NCBI GenBank assembly: GCA_013398615.1
Contig: VZSR01001685.1
Location: forward strand, 27,743,390 to 27,807,389
Length of the DNA stretch: 64,000 bases
Direction: 5' to 3'
Origin: Brachypodius melanocephalos
Taxonomy: Eukaryota > Chordata > Aves > Passeriformes > Pycnonotidae
Of the stretch, positions 50,401 through 60,814 are shown piece after piece. Below the pieces are notes generated by a model that searched no databases, was not told the DNA's origin, and worked only from the letters and a program-made list of their open reading frames with translations. The first letter of the stretch is position 1. Each line of letters begins with the position of its first letter. The translations under genes and the position numbers were made by a program.

Positions 50401-51369
50401 CTCCATTTGCCCGACCTGGTTCCCCCACCTGCCCAAGTGCCCCTAAACTCCTCAGTGCATGTGGAGATGAGCCTTCAATCACCTAACCTAACACACCGTC
50501 AACTGAGATTAAATATCACTGTTGAGGTGCTGCCGGTGCAGCAGCCATTCAGGTCTGCAATCCCAATCCACAGAAGAGATTCAAGACAGGGAGTAAACAG
50601 GAGCAGCCAAAAATAGAGCAACTGTAGAACTGCACAGGTGAAAAGCCGTACCATAACCATCATAAAAATAAACACAATGAATTTCCAAAAGAGAACTTAG
50701 GTTCAGAATCTTTATATTTCCTCTGAGAGAATAAGAACTTTATCTTAGTGAGATTTCTCTTTGCTGTTTTCCTCTACCACTACAGACAACCTTCCTACCT
50801 ATACCTAGGCCACTGAAGCAGGTCTTCATGTTTCACACCATATAACAATGGAAATCGTCAACATTTCCAGCATGAATCTACTCCAAAACCTTGCTGAGGC
50901 ACCACTTGACCACCGGCTCAACTGAGCAGGTGCAGCACCTTGGAAACTCCCAGGTTTGTTTTTTCTGGGAGCTCATCCAGAGCATGGCTTCTCTCGACCA
51001 GACATAACCCTACCTTGCTCTTCATAAGTGATGAAGAGCTCTCAGACTACAATGATTTGGCATGCACTGGTGACATGCATTATCAATCCAAACTAGACTG
51101 CTTGGTGTCATCTACGTACCAACATAGCTGTGCTTGTCGTGCACATGGGATGGGTCATGGCACTGTAAACTGTGATAGGAATCCAGCCTTCTTCACAAGC
51201 CTGTCGGTCACTCAGTATGTGCTCAGCACTCTGTAAGTAATAAAAATAGACATGCTGCCTACTGCTGGGTCTCAGAATTATCAGGGCGCCCTTGGTGAGG
51301 GGGAAGCATATCCAGGTGACCTTGAGCATAACAGAGTGCCTGTCCTGTGTTCTCCCCTTCCAGGCACAG
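50401..51369. other. Proximal upstream region of the CpG island
   Basis: Moderately GC-richer than the distal DNA. No coding gene was seen. A REST/RE1-like left half-site (TGCAGCACCTTGGA) starts at 50931, but its right half is poor. Open frames here run into the CpG island and are compositional. Confidence 0.5.
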
Positions 51370-51688
51370 AGCAGAAGCCGCTGCCAGAGGAGCTCTCCTG
51401 CATCCCAGGGAGCGCTGCGTTTTTTAGGGGCACGAGCTCAGGAGCGCTTGAGCGCCCTAAGGCCGGGAGGTGAGAGAGGGAACAGGGAGCCCACACACGA
51501 GCACGAGGGATTAAAGCGCATTTTCCTTCAACGGCGAGACCCAGACACACCGCTCTCCCCGGGGACGCTCTCCCTTGGCTCCAGCATTGCAGCCCGTTCC
51601 CCGCCGCTCAGCGCGGTACGGCCGGCCGGGCGGGCGGCGAGGACGCGGTGCGGGCACAGGGGCCGGAGAAGGGCGCGTACCCCCCATC

Positions 51689-51814
51689 CGCGGGGCGGGA
51701 GCGCCGAGCTGCCCGCGGCTGCGAAGGGGACTCCCGTGAGGGTACGGCCGGCGCGGGGCGGGAGCGCCGAGCTGCCCGCGGCCGCGGAGCGGACCCCCGT
51801 GAGGGAACGGGCGA
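51689..51814. repeat. 63-bp tandem duplication in the CpG island
   Basis: Two direct copies (51689-51751 and 51752-51814) share CGCGGGGCGGGAGCGCCGAG and GCTGCCCGCGG and end in CCGTGAGGG. Each copy carries one GC box, so the duplication doubles an Sp1-type site at a 63-bp spacing. Because 63 is a multiple of three, any frame across it repeats 21 residues. This should not be mistaken for a protein repeat. Confidence 0.93.
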
Positions 51815-52052
51815 CGCGCGGCGGAGCGGCCCATGCCGCCACCGTGCCTGGGGAAGGTCCCCGGGACCGCCACCGCACCCGGGAGGCGGGACCGCCCCTC
51901 GCAGGCTACCGGGCAGCCGAGCACGGGTGTTCCCGCGGGAGTGGCGGCTCCTCCGGTGCGGGTGGAGTGGCAGGGCCCGGCGGGGCCCGGGCTGCCGGGC
52001 GGTGGGGCCGTCTCCCCCTCCGCGGCGGGAGCGGAGTGCGGCGGCCCGCGGA

Positions 52053-52062
52053 GGGGGCGGGG
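52053..52062 (+). promoter_or_regulatory. GC box next to the presumed first exon
   Basis: GGGGGCGGGG, a strong Sp1-type site, immediately upstream of the first upstream AUG at 52066. It probably lies in the core promoter or at the start of the transcript. Confidence 0.55.
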
Positions 52063-52065
52063 AGG

Positions 52066-52140
52066 ATGACTTCATGCCGCCGGAGCGCCGTGAATTTAGG
52101 AGCAGCAGCTGCCGCCGCCGGCGGCGGGATGTGGGGGTGA
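52066..52140 (+). other. Upstream ORF 1 (24 residues)
   Basis: ATG at 52066 opens a frame that stops at TGA 52138-52140. It encodes an MTSC start followed by an alanine/glycine run. The alanine run comes from GCC/GCN-rich DNA. It would be a translation-dampening uORF if the transcript starts upstream of 52066. Confidence 0.35.
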
Positions 52141-52145
52141 AGTGA
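52074..52145 (+). other. Upstream ORF 2 (23 residues), overlapping uORF 1
   Basis: ATG at 52074, TGA at 52143-52145. The frame differs from uORF 1 and overlaps it almost completely. It encodes an arginine-rich peptide starting MPPERREF. The context CTTCATGCC is weak for initiation. Confidence 0.35.
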
Positions 52146-52253
52146 CAGCGGGAGCTGCCGCCGGCTGAGGGAGGAACAACGCCGGGCACCCGCCGAGCCT
52201 GGGGGCTCTGGGCCGCCACCAGCAGCCGCTGCGGGAGAGAGGGAGGGAGGAAG

Positions 52254-52262
52254 ATGCGCTGA
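52254..52262 (+). other. Minimal upstream ORF (AUG-CGC-UGA)
   Basis: A two-residue uORF 15 bases before the splice donor. The context AAGATGC has A at -3, a favourable position. Very short uORFs can stall or consume initiating ribosomes, so it may limit translation of the downstream protein. Confidence 0.4.
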
Positions 52263-52277
52263 GCCGGTCGCTGAAAG

Positions 52278-52283
52278 GTGAGC
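52278..52283 (+). other. Splice donor of the presumed first exon
   Basis: AAG|GTGAGC matches the vertebrate donor consensus MAG|GTRAGT at all but the last base. It is at the downstream side of the CpG island, as expected for a first exon. Confidence 0.6.
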
Positions 52284-53145
52284 GGGAGCTGCCGGGCGCG
52301 GGGGCGAGCGGCGAACGCTGCGGCGCTGCTCGGCTGGAGGAACGCGGAGCTGCCGCTGCGAGCCCCGCTCCGGATCTGCCGGCCGCCCAGCCCGGGCAGC
52401 GTCTGGAGCGGTGCTGGGGCTCGTAGCTTCCTTCTCTTTCCCTCTCCTCCCTTCTGCCGTGGTTCCCTCCAAAAGCGGCAAGGCTGCCTCTCTGAAGCGC
52501 CACAGGGTTATCTGCGATGGCCAGGATGTGCGGTGGCTCGGTGCCAGCTCCCGCTCGGGCTGCTCTCGGTGCCCGTGTCGGGGGCACCGTGTCTGTGGCG
52601 TAGCACAGGACGGGGGCGAGAGCGGCAGGGCTGCGACAGGTGCGGCGCTGCGCCCCGCGCTGCCCGCGCTCTGCCCGGTCCGATGCGCGCTCCTCAAGGG
52701 ACGGGGAAGACATCTTGGGGCGAAAGGGCTTCAGGGGAACAGAGGCAAAAAAAGATGTCATCTCACACACATTCCTGGATTTGGAAAAGGCTTCACAGGA
52801 AACTAGACTGTAGAAGTTGGGGAACCTGCCCTTATACCAAAATGGATTCTGTCGTCGTCTTCGAAGACTTGTGTGGTTTTTCCCCTTTATTCATTTTTAT
52901 CACCTAACCCAAGGTTCGCGACAAACAAAATAGCAGAAAAATTCAAATGCATTTGTTTATTAATGGAAGAATAAGTGCGTTGCTGTTCCATCATATCACC
53001 TGTAGAAGTGGAAAAAACAAGATATGTGCATGCTATATCTTGGCTGTTTTGATACGTACATAGGTCTTAATATCAAATGAATGGTGATTTGGAATTGAGA
53101 AGAAGGGAAAAAATCTGCCTGACCTATTTCTCTGCCTGATACACT

Positions 53146-53232
53146 GGTGGTTTTTGTTGGGTTGTTGTTTTTGTTGTTGTTTATTTGGTTTGGGCTGGGT
53201 TTTTTGTTGCTTGGTTTGTTTTTATTTTTTTA
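53146..53232. repeat. TTG-rich low-complexity tract
   Basis: Almost only T and G (GTTGTTGTTT, GGTTTGGGCTGGG and similar). The same kind of tract as at 40734-40806. Confidence 0.85.
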
Positions 53233-56200
53233 ACTTCGTTCTGCTTTGAAAAAGAAAACTTGCCCTAAAGCAGGTATGGCAATACAGGAGTTTGGCGTTC
53301 AGAGGCAGCTCATTAGAATAAGCACTATCTGCGTATGTAGTGGTTAATGGCTCTTGTGGTTTGGAAATGGAAGCAATGTCTGTGTCTCTGGGAAGTAAAG
53401 AATTGGGAATTAATCTGTTCGTAATGAAAAAGCAGGGAAAAAAAAACCCTAGAAGCTGAAGATTATTTTATTCAATGTCTATTTACCTATATGTCCATCT
53501 TCAAGGATGCTGTTACCCAACTGTTCACAGAGAAGCTCAGACAGTTGTGGGATTCTTGGTTGTGGTTGAAGCCTCTAGACATGGTGCTACAGTGACACAA
53601 GTAATACTTAGGGAGGTAACAGGAAGTTGTTTTATTTGTTGTATTTATTTCTGGGAAGATATTTAAATACAGTCAGTACTGTTACTGGGTATGCAGAAAG
53701 CAAATGACAGCTATGGAGACAGAAAATCTGTATATAAAAACAACTGAGGCTTCACAAGGCTGAAACAAAGAGCGAGTGATGAATTGCAGAGTCAGAAATC
53801 AGTCCAACAGCAAATCTTTTCTCCAAAGCACAGTCATTAACTATGATCCTGTATAGGCTTATTGCTTTAAGCATGTCATGGCACGTGCAATGTATGTATT
53901 TCAAACTAGAAAAGAAAAATTTGTCAAACCTCTATCTTTCATCTATCATATATTTTGTTCTGTAAAAACTTTGAAACATTGGTTAGGACATTTCTATTGG
54001 TTTGTCCTTTCTAGGATTAGCTGTGGATAACAGTTTCAGAGTTGCAAGTTGGCTGATTTCTTCTCTAGTTGGGTTTGGTTGGAAAAAGAAACCATGTAAC
54101 TGACTTCAGATGCTTCACATATATTAGCCCACCCATTCTATATAAAGTCAATTTCTTCATGGAAGTGAAGAAATCAAGTAATGGCCTAGCACTGAGTTGT
54201 TGCAGGCACGGGGTAATATGACTACTCATTGATGTTGACACAATGTCACCACAGCAAATTTAGCTCTTTGTGCTTCCTGGCAAGCCTAATATTTCAAAAC
54301 TCTTAATTAACTTTTTTTTTTAAACAGTATGGTAGCAGAGATGAAGTACTGGTTGACCAAGAACCCCACTGCAAATTTGAATTGCTTTTGTTTTAATCTT
54401 GTATACTCTAAAGGCAAATGGTAATATTGTGCATGTGTCCGTAAAAGAAAAAGTATATCTAGTTATCAATGTGAATTTAGTTCAATGGTGTAACTGATAC
54501 AAATCCACTTCCTACAGATTTCTTTCCCAGAACTCTTTGTGTTCCTTCTGTTACTGTAACTTCTATACTCCTGCCAACCAAAGGAATCTTTATTGTGGTT
54601 GATCTGGGGCAACATCACCACTGACTGGAAGAACAGCCTAGTTGGCCTGCTGGTTGGTGCCAGACAGAGTAGCAGCTGAGATTTAGTTGTCTTTTCCTCA
54701 GAGGTTCTGCTATTTTGGTATACTTCATCTGGGTTTGTTCTTCAGATTTGTAAGAGCTTAATTATCTTTGAGGTTTCTAGGCTGCCGTCAGCCTTTGAAC
54801 CAGCAGGTTCATTTACCCAATTTTATTAGTGCGGACCAGATGGGTATGTTTGAGAAAGGCTTGTTTCCTTAGCAGAACAAACTAGAAAACCCAGTGACCT
54901 TGAATGCACTTGAAGTTGCATAGGTTTGATTTTACTTGTGGTCCTTTCCAAGGGCTGAGATGAAACACTTCAGTTAAATATATTTTCTATTATTATGAGA
55001 ATTTTAAAAATAATGTTACCAAGTGCTGTTTGAACTAACTGAAATAACCATGCCTCAGAGCAAGCAGGCTGTTTTTCACTTAGGTTGTTACTAGGCTTTC
55101 AGTTGGATTATTTTTTCCTATTTAAGAATTCTATTTTAAAAGGCTTGAGCAGGGTAAAAGGGGACAGATATTGCACAATAAACTTAAAACTATGTGCTGT
55201 GTGCAAACAATCAAGAGTATTTCAATAGTAGTGATACCATTTTTATTTTGAAGAAGAAATGCATTCATGCTTTCCGAAGGCATGTCCTTCATATGCAATA
55301 GCTCATGTTTCTGGGAGAGAAAAAAGTGATTTCTGAGAAATAAATGCCAGGCACAAACTGAAACTTTGTCTCCTACTATGCAAATGGATTTTATGTTGGA
55401 CTAACTGTCAATAGGGGACCTTTTGGTGAGTGCCCACTCAACTGCAAAGGTAGCAATCACTAAAGAGAACTAAGAGTTGTATCTATTTGTAGTATATTAG
55501 TGGTGGCAACAAGACAGGTATTGACAATCTTATTTTGAATTTGACAACAGTCAAGTAAGTCAGCACTTCACAACGTGGATAATGGGTCCCTGAATTTAAT
55601 ATGAAATATGGAGATAGAACTGCAGAGTTCTTGTATGTTTCTTGCAAAAGCAGGCTGATTGAAGCCTTTCCCTTGAAGGAGACTGCACGTGAACAGCAGC
55701 ACAAGCATGGATCTATTCGTATGTATTGCTTTCATGATGTGTCGAGACACTAGCTTTGAAAAAGCCTCTGTATTGTCTACTCTTAGAAAATTACTTTATT
55801 AAGACTTTATATAAAAAGGATCTGATTGTACAAGAACTGTATGTTTCTAGTATATATTCCAGTCCTAAAACAGAATCATATCAGAGGAGACAGTAATACA
55901 AAATGGACTCTTACAGGACAGTTGATGCAAATGTCCCAGCCAAATGCCAGATCAAAAAAATTCTTTTCTTTTTCTTTTAATTCTTATGGTAGAACCGATA
56001 AGATATGAGAGTAGGTTTTGTCTTCCCTAAAATACTGAAGATATGCTGCATTTCTGAGCTGGTCGTATTTCTGTGATCGTAAAGTGATTCCAGGCTCTCT
56101 CTTCTCTTCTTCCCTGGCTGAACCAAGTATAAAACATGAACTATGAGGAAGAGCTGCAGTAGAAGAATTTCCATGTCAGCTGGGGTGTAGTTCTCTCTAG

Positions 56201-56568
56201 CAGAATTTGTTTTGTTTTCTAACCTTTATTAAAATGAATTTAAAAATTAGCTACATTGCTGTTCTTTGGCTTTACGGGACTCATGGGGAATTTACCCTGC
56301 CTTTATGGCAACTACCTGGTCTCTGCACAGTTCAGTATCCCTTTCTGCACTCAAGTCCCAGTGATTGATCAGATGTGATAAGCAAATAGGCCTAATGGCA
56401 ACATACAGTCTTAGTTTCTCTTACTCTGACTGCTTCTTTTTGTCACATTTTTGTTCTAGCGACTATTCCAAAAGATTCAAAGGTGTATCGAAATTATCTT
56501 GGCAGCTCTTAGCTAGCCCATGAAATGTGCTGCAGCTTTAATGAGATCATATAGATCTTAAAATATCC

Positions 56569-56601
56569 ATATAATTATATATATTATATAATATATATAT
56601 T
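56569..56601. repeat. AT-rich palindromic tract
   Basis: Pure A/T, mostly alternating TA with self-complementary halves around ATATTATATAATAT. Cruciform-capable and likely length-variable. Confidence 0.85.
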
Positions 56602-57598
56602 TGCTAACTATTCAGTCATTTGCCTTCTACCTCCTACAGTATTTCCACTTACACATATGGTGAGCACATAACTTTGGTGAAACGATCTCACCACCTGTTG
56701 TTTTAAAATAGCACAGATGCTTATTAATGGTTCTTCCATCATACTGTTTATAGTACATGTGAAACCTCACTTAAAATACTGTGGATCATGTTGGTAAAGG
56801 ATATTATTACTTCAGCAACAGCCTTAAATTGATTCCTGTTCAGCATCTTGACTTAACTTCTCGGTCAGTAGTAGGTAGGAGAGAGGTAAACTCCTCAGAA
56901 GAGTCAAAGCTGTGATGCTCATCAAGTGAGCTGTCATTGAATCCTCCATAAGGCATTCTGTGGGAATACCTTTTGGATAACTAGTCAACCCCAAGAGCTG
57001 CAAAAATTATGAGCACACAGATAATCTACGCTTGCAAATCTCGGGCTCAGCTGAAGTGAATTCCTTCAGGCCAAGCTCAACAGCACTTTCACACTTCAAA
57101 GCAAAGGAAAGTAAATAATACCAGAACTTTAACCTTAACCAAGACTGTTGCCTAATATATATGTATTTTTTGTCATAAGTAAGTCATTTCTAAACTCGCT
57201 AAATTAAGTTTAGGTACATAAATATTTCATCAGTTCCTGTTTTCTTTGTTCAGTCTCATGAGTCACTTGGATTCTCAGTTTTACTTTCAAATAATTTCTA
57301 GAGTTCTGCCTAATATTTATGATCTGCAGCTCTCTACACTTGTCTTGGATTTTTTTTTGTCTGAAACAGTCAAAGTGGAACTTAAAAATATATTTCTCCT
57401 TTGAAATCATCTATCTGCAGGTAGACGAAGAAAAATTCTTGATGTTAAGGGTCAGTTTGCAGAGATGTAAATTTGAAAGTGCAATCAGGCTAGACTCAGC
57501 TACTTTCAAATTTCCCAAGGTGCTGACTTGAGGCACAGAAGGTTCTTGATATCTGTATGATGCTAGTGAATTCCAAAACAACACTATTATGCACTGGG

Positions 57599-57633
57599 AA
57601 AAAAAAAAAAAAACAAAACAAAACAAAAAAAAC
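57599..57633. repeat. A-rich (CAAAA)n tract
   Basis: A16 followed by ACAAAACAAAACAAAAA. It is simple sequence with no attached SINE body recognised on its left side. Confidence 0.9.
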
Positions 57634-60019
57634 CCACTTCATTCAAGTTTAGCAAAACTTCCTCATAACTAGTAGTATAAGTAGCTCTGGATTTTTTGTG
57701 TTTTTTTTTTAAACTGAAATATATATGAAACATTTTTTGTTGTGGTACATGACAGATGGCATTGATTGATTTGATTTAGTATTGCTAATAAATTAATGAA
57801 ATAGTTTTTCACACTAGAACAGTGACTGTCAGATGCCAGTTCCAATTCTGAAGGATGGGCAAAAACCTTGTCTTGTTCAGTAAAAAAGCTCTGTGGCGTA
57901 TTACAGGGTAGCTTGTAAGAATGTAAGTCTGCTATTAAAATAAGATGGCTGGCAAGATTCCAGCAAAGGATGCTTAGAGAAGTGATGACTAAATTAGGTG
58001 GAGTAATCATCTTTTGATAGAGTCTCCCAGTGTTTGGTGCTCAGCATTGATTAGGAGTTCTGAGGGCAGAAAGCAATGTTTGCACTATTACGTTTAATTG
58101 CAGGAGACATCATGTCCTTGCTGCATGTGTTTGGTTGGTCTGATTTCTGTTCACAGGCTCCACAGTATCCTTTGGCACGATTCAGAGCATGTGGAGTGTA
58201 GGGAAGAAAGTCTCTTTGTTTTCCCTTAAAATTTGTTGCCTAATGGTTTAATTAAGCGCCTTTTTAATTAACATGATGTGAGTAATGTTAAACAATTGTT
58301 TCCTTTTCAGTTTCTTACGAGTCAAGATTTTCTGTCACATTCTTTTTTCTCAAGCACAGAATTGTCTTCCTGTATGTACTTTTCCTGTACATTTGGAGTC
58401 TATTTCATATTTGATTTACTCTTTGACGCAATTTTTATACTTCCTGAAAATTTATTTCTGATGTGCAGGATTTAGAAACTATTTAGTGGTACAATAATTT
58501 CATATTTACGTCCCATTTCTTTCCCTTTTTTTTCATTATGCATATTTTTTCCAGTTACTAATTACGTTTCTGTTGGACTGATCCCTTATGTCCCTATGAG
58601 ATTCCTTTTCATTGTAGGATCAATACGATAATATGTTTGCATGACATTAAGATGCCAGTAACAGGAGACATAAAAGTTGATAGCTGGATATCAAAAATGC
58701 ATTTTAAACTTAAGAAAGAACAAACTGTAGTGTGTAGCCTTACAGAGAAATTCAGTCATAAACCCTTCCTTTGTTTTGTGTTACTTTTGTTTTGAAATAG
58801 TTGGATAATGGCAGCTTTACTGTGTTGGGCTAATGTTTTCAAGCTCGGGCATGGGAAACAGAAAATAAGCGAATAGGATTTATTAATGCATATAAGAATT
58901 GGAGCATGTGAAAATAATTCAGATTCTAAAAGGCAGGCATAATGTGAAACACTTCATATAAAAAAACTCCAAAACCAAACCACACAAAACTAAAAATAGA
59001 CTGCTGCATTTTAAGTAACTGTTATTTGTAAGGTCTCGTGGAGTCAAAGCGTGATAAGAGATGTGAATGGAGTCTGCATAAATATAGAAGCTGTATGACT
59101 TGAGAAAGAGACATAACTTATCAAAATTATTACAGCATGCTTTTAAAGCCTAAGGGAACTGCAGCTTTTTATCAGTGAAATAAGCCCATTTTATCATATA
59201 TTTGTTGATATACACGCTAATAATATTTACAAACACGAATACCTTTTCCAAGCAAAATATTTGCCCTGAATAGGGAGTTCTCTTAAGTTATTCTGAATAG
59301 CTTTAGGCTTTATGGAATATTTTTTTTCCTTTTCCTGTGTTTTTAATTGCCTGCAAGGACTACAGGTGTTGATTTATTGAATGGCAGCTCTAATATTATA
59401 TGATAGTAAGAATTGTATTGATGCTAGTGTCATTCACTCTAAGTGACCATATACAAAAATAATGCCTCATAGCTATGTGTCCTTTTAAAGTCTTTTTTTT
59501 TTTGTGTATCTATGCCTAATGTGGTACTACTTGGGCCTCATTGGAGCTATGGCAATATTCTTTACAGTTTTACAAAAGTAAAATCCCTGCTACATGGTGA
59601 AAAACAGGTGCAAAGCCTTCAGTCATCCCCAACTCGTGCACAAAGCATCTCCAGAACAGATAAAGTTTGAATGGGTATTTATAGAAGATGAACATGATAG
59701 CCTGCACTCGGAGGAACCCACATACTGTATAAGAAATTTAAGCATGTAATATCACTTCCTCACTGATACTTCAGTATTCATTACATGTTCATGTAACAGT
59801 AGGCTTTTAATATTAGCTAATAATGGGGAATGACTTCATTAGCATTTAAGGAAGAAATTGAAAGTGTTTTGCATGGTATAATTCATTAGCTAATTGTCAC
59901 TCTAGAAGATGCCTTTCAGCTGTATACTCTGCACACTTAGGGCATTGCTGTACAGACCAAAGAGCAAGAAGGAACATTTTTGTTACCCTCTTTTTCGCAG
60001 ATACTGGAGAAATAGATTA

Positions 60020-60210
60020 TTTATGTGGCCCCTTTCATCGTGGAAGATCCCAAAATGCTTTTCAGCACTTCCATTTTCATTGACAATATGTGGAAGTAAG
60101 GGATGAAGGCTGTTATTTACTGTTTACTGTAGTTTTCCCACAGTTGTATAGCCAATAAGGCTGCAGATCAGGGAGTTACTTATGCAAGAGTCCAGAAAAA
60201 TGTACTGGTT
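60020..60210 (+). repeat. Possible ancient MIR/CORE-type SINE relic
   Basis: The order CCCCTTTCATCGTGGAAGAT, CCCAAAATGCTTTTC, then TTTCCCACAGTTGTATAGCC and AATAAGGCTGCAGATCAGGG loosely follows the amniote MIR-like core: a hook to a calculated minimum, TTGCCCAAGGTCACACAGC, then a TGGCAGAGC block. Divergence is very high. It could be chance similarity. Confidence 0.25.
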
Positions 60211-60780
60211 TCTGATGACTGCTGCAGCACACCGAACTGTGCTGTTTCCTTCCAGGCAGAAAATCTCTTTCTTTTCACTTTTGTGCCTCGTAGAAGCAAT
60301 TTTTGAAGACCATTCATCCGTTACAGACTGCTGCTCTGCTTGTTAAGCAGTGTCTCTAGTGGGATAACACACTATGGAAATATATTTTGTGTAAGTTTTC
60401 TAGGTCTTCCAAGTCCAGTCTTTGTTTCCATTTCTGTTCCTCCATCCCCCTCTATTATTCTTGGTCTGGCTAAGGCAGGTACTGGTACTCATTTTCCAAG
60501 TGTGTTTTTCTACTGAATTTTTTAGTGTAAAATTTTTGAGTTTAAAGTTGTGTCTTTCTTGGTAGCACCATATTTCTTAACTACTGTCTTGAACATTTAT
60601 TTGGCAACTAAACATTTGCATACCTTAAATAACTGCACATGATTTTTTAAGCCAACTATAAGGCAGAATAGAAAGAAAACTTTAGCAGTGTTTTGAGGTC
60701 AGTATCCAAATGAATGCCCATTTTCCTGTGGTGGTATGTTGCTTTAATTTCCTATTGCAGTGGGAGAAAAAAGAAATGCC

Positions 60781-60814
60781 AAAAACATCCCAAGTTTCAA
60801 AAACATCCCAAGTC
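60781..60814. repeat. 18-bp tandem duplication
   Basis: AAAAACATCCCAAGTTTC (60781-60798) is followed by AAAAACATCCCAAGTC (60799-60814). It gives the repeated peptide KNIPS in one short frame, but the frame itself has no support as a gene. Confidence 0.88.

Larger units (their letters stand above)
52063..52277 (+). other. Presumed non-coding first exon (5' UTR) of a plus-strand gene
   Basis: The sequence downstream of the GC box ends at CTGAAAG|GTGAGC (52277/52278), a near-consensus U1 splice donor. All AUG frames before the donor are closed by stops, so the exon is most simply a 5' UTR with the start codon in a later exon. The true transcription start is not determined; 52063 is only a convenient left limit after the GC box. 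The gene cannot be named. The long non-coding leader exon in a CpG island, followed by at least 11 kb of intron, suggests a long gene. Confidence 0.6.
51370..52800. promoter_or_regulatory. CpG island promoter
   Basis: About 1.4 kb with very high G+C and many CpG dinucleotides, densest at 51,590-52,420, against AT-rich surroundings. GC boxes (Sp1/KLF-type) occur at 51692-51700, 51755-51763 and 52053-52062. No TATA box sits close to the presumed start, as is usual for CpG-island promoters. Long frames on both strands (282, 263, 224, 209 and 203 codons) overlap one another and are low-complexity Arg/Pro/Gly/Ala. They result from the scarcity of stop codons in GC-rich DNA and are not annotated as genes. 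Confidence 0.93.

Noticed and set aside
51292..52140. 282-codon plus-strand frame with a 21-residue repeat
   Set aside because: It lies in the CpG island, is built of Arg/Pro/Gly/Ala, and the peptide repeat is just the 63-bp DNA duplication. Long frames occur in several other frames on both strands over the same bases.
51906..52770. Minus-strand frames of 263 and 224 codons
   Set aside because: GC-rich DNA rarely contains stop codons. The two frames overlap, are low-complexity and show no domain.
57420..57531. Exon-like stretch after CTATCTGCAG
   Set aside because: An acceptor-like site is present, but there is no good donor and no conserved-looking peptide.
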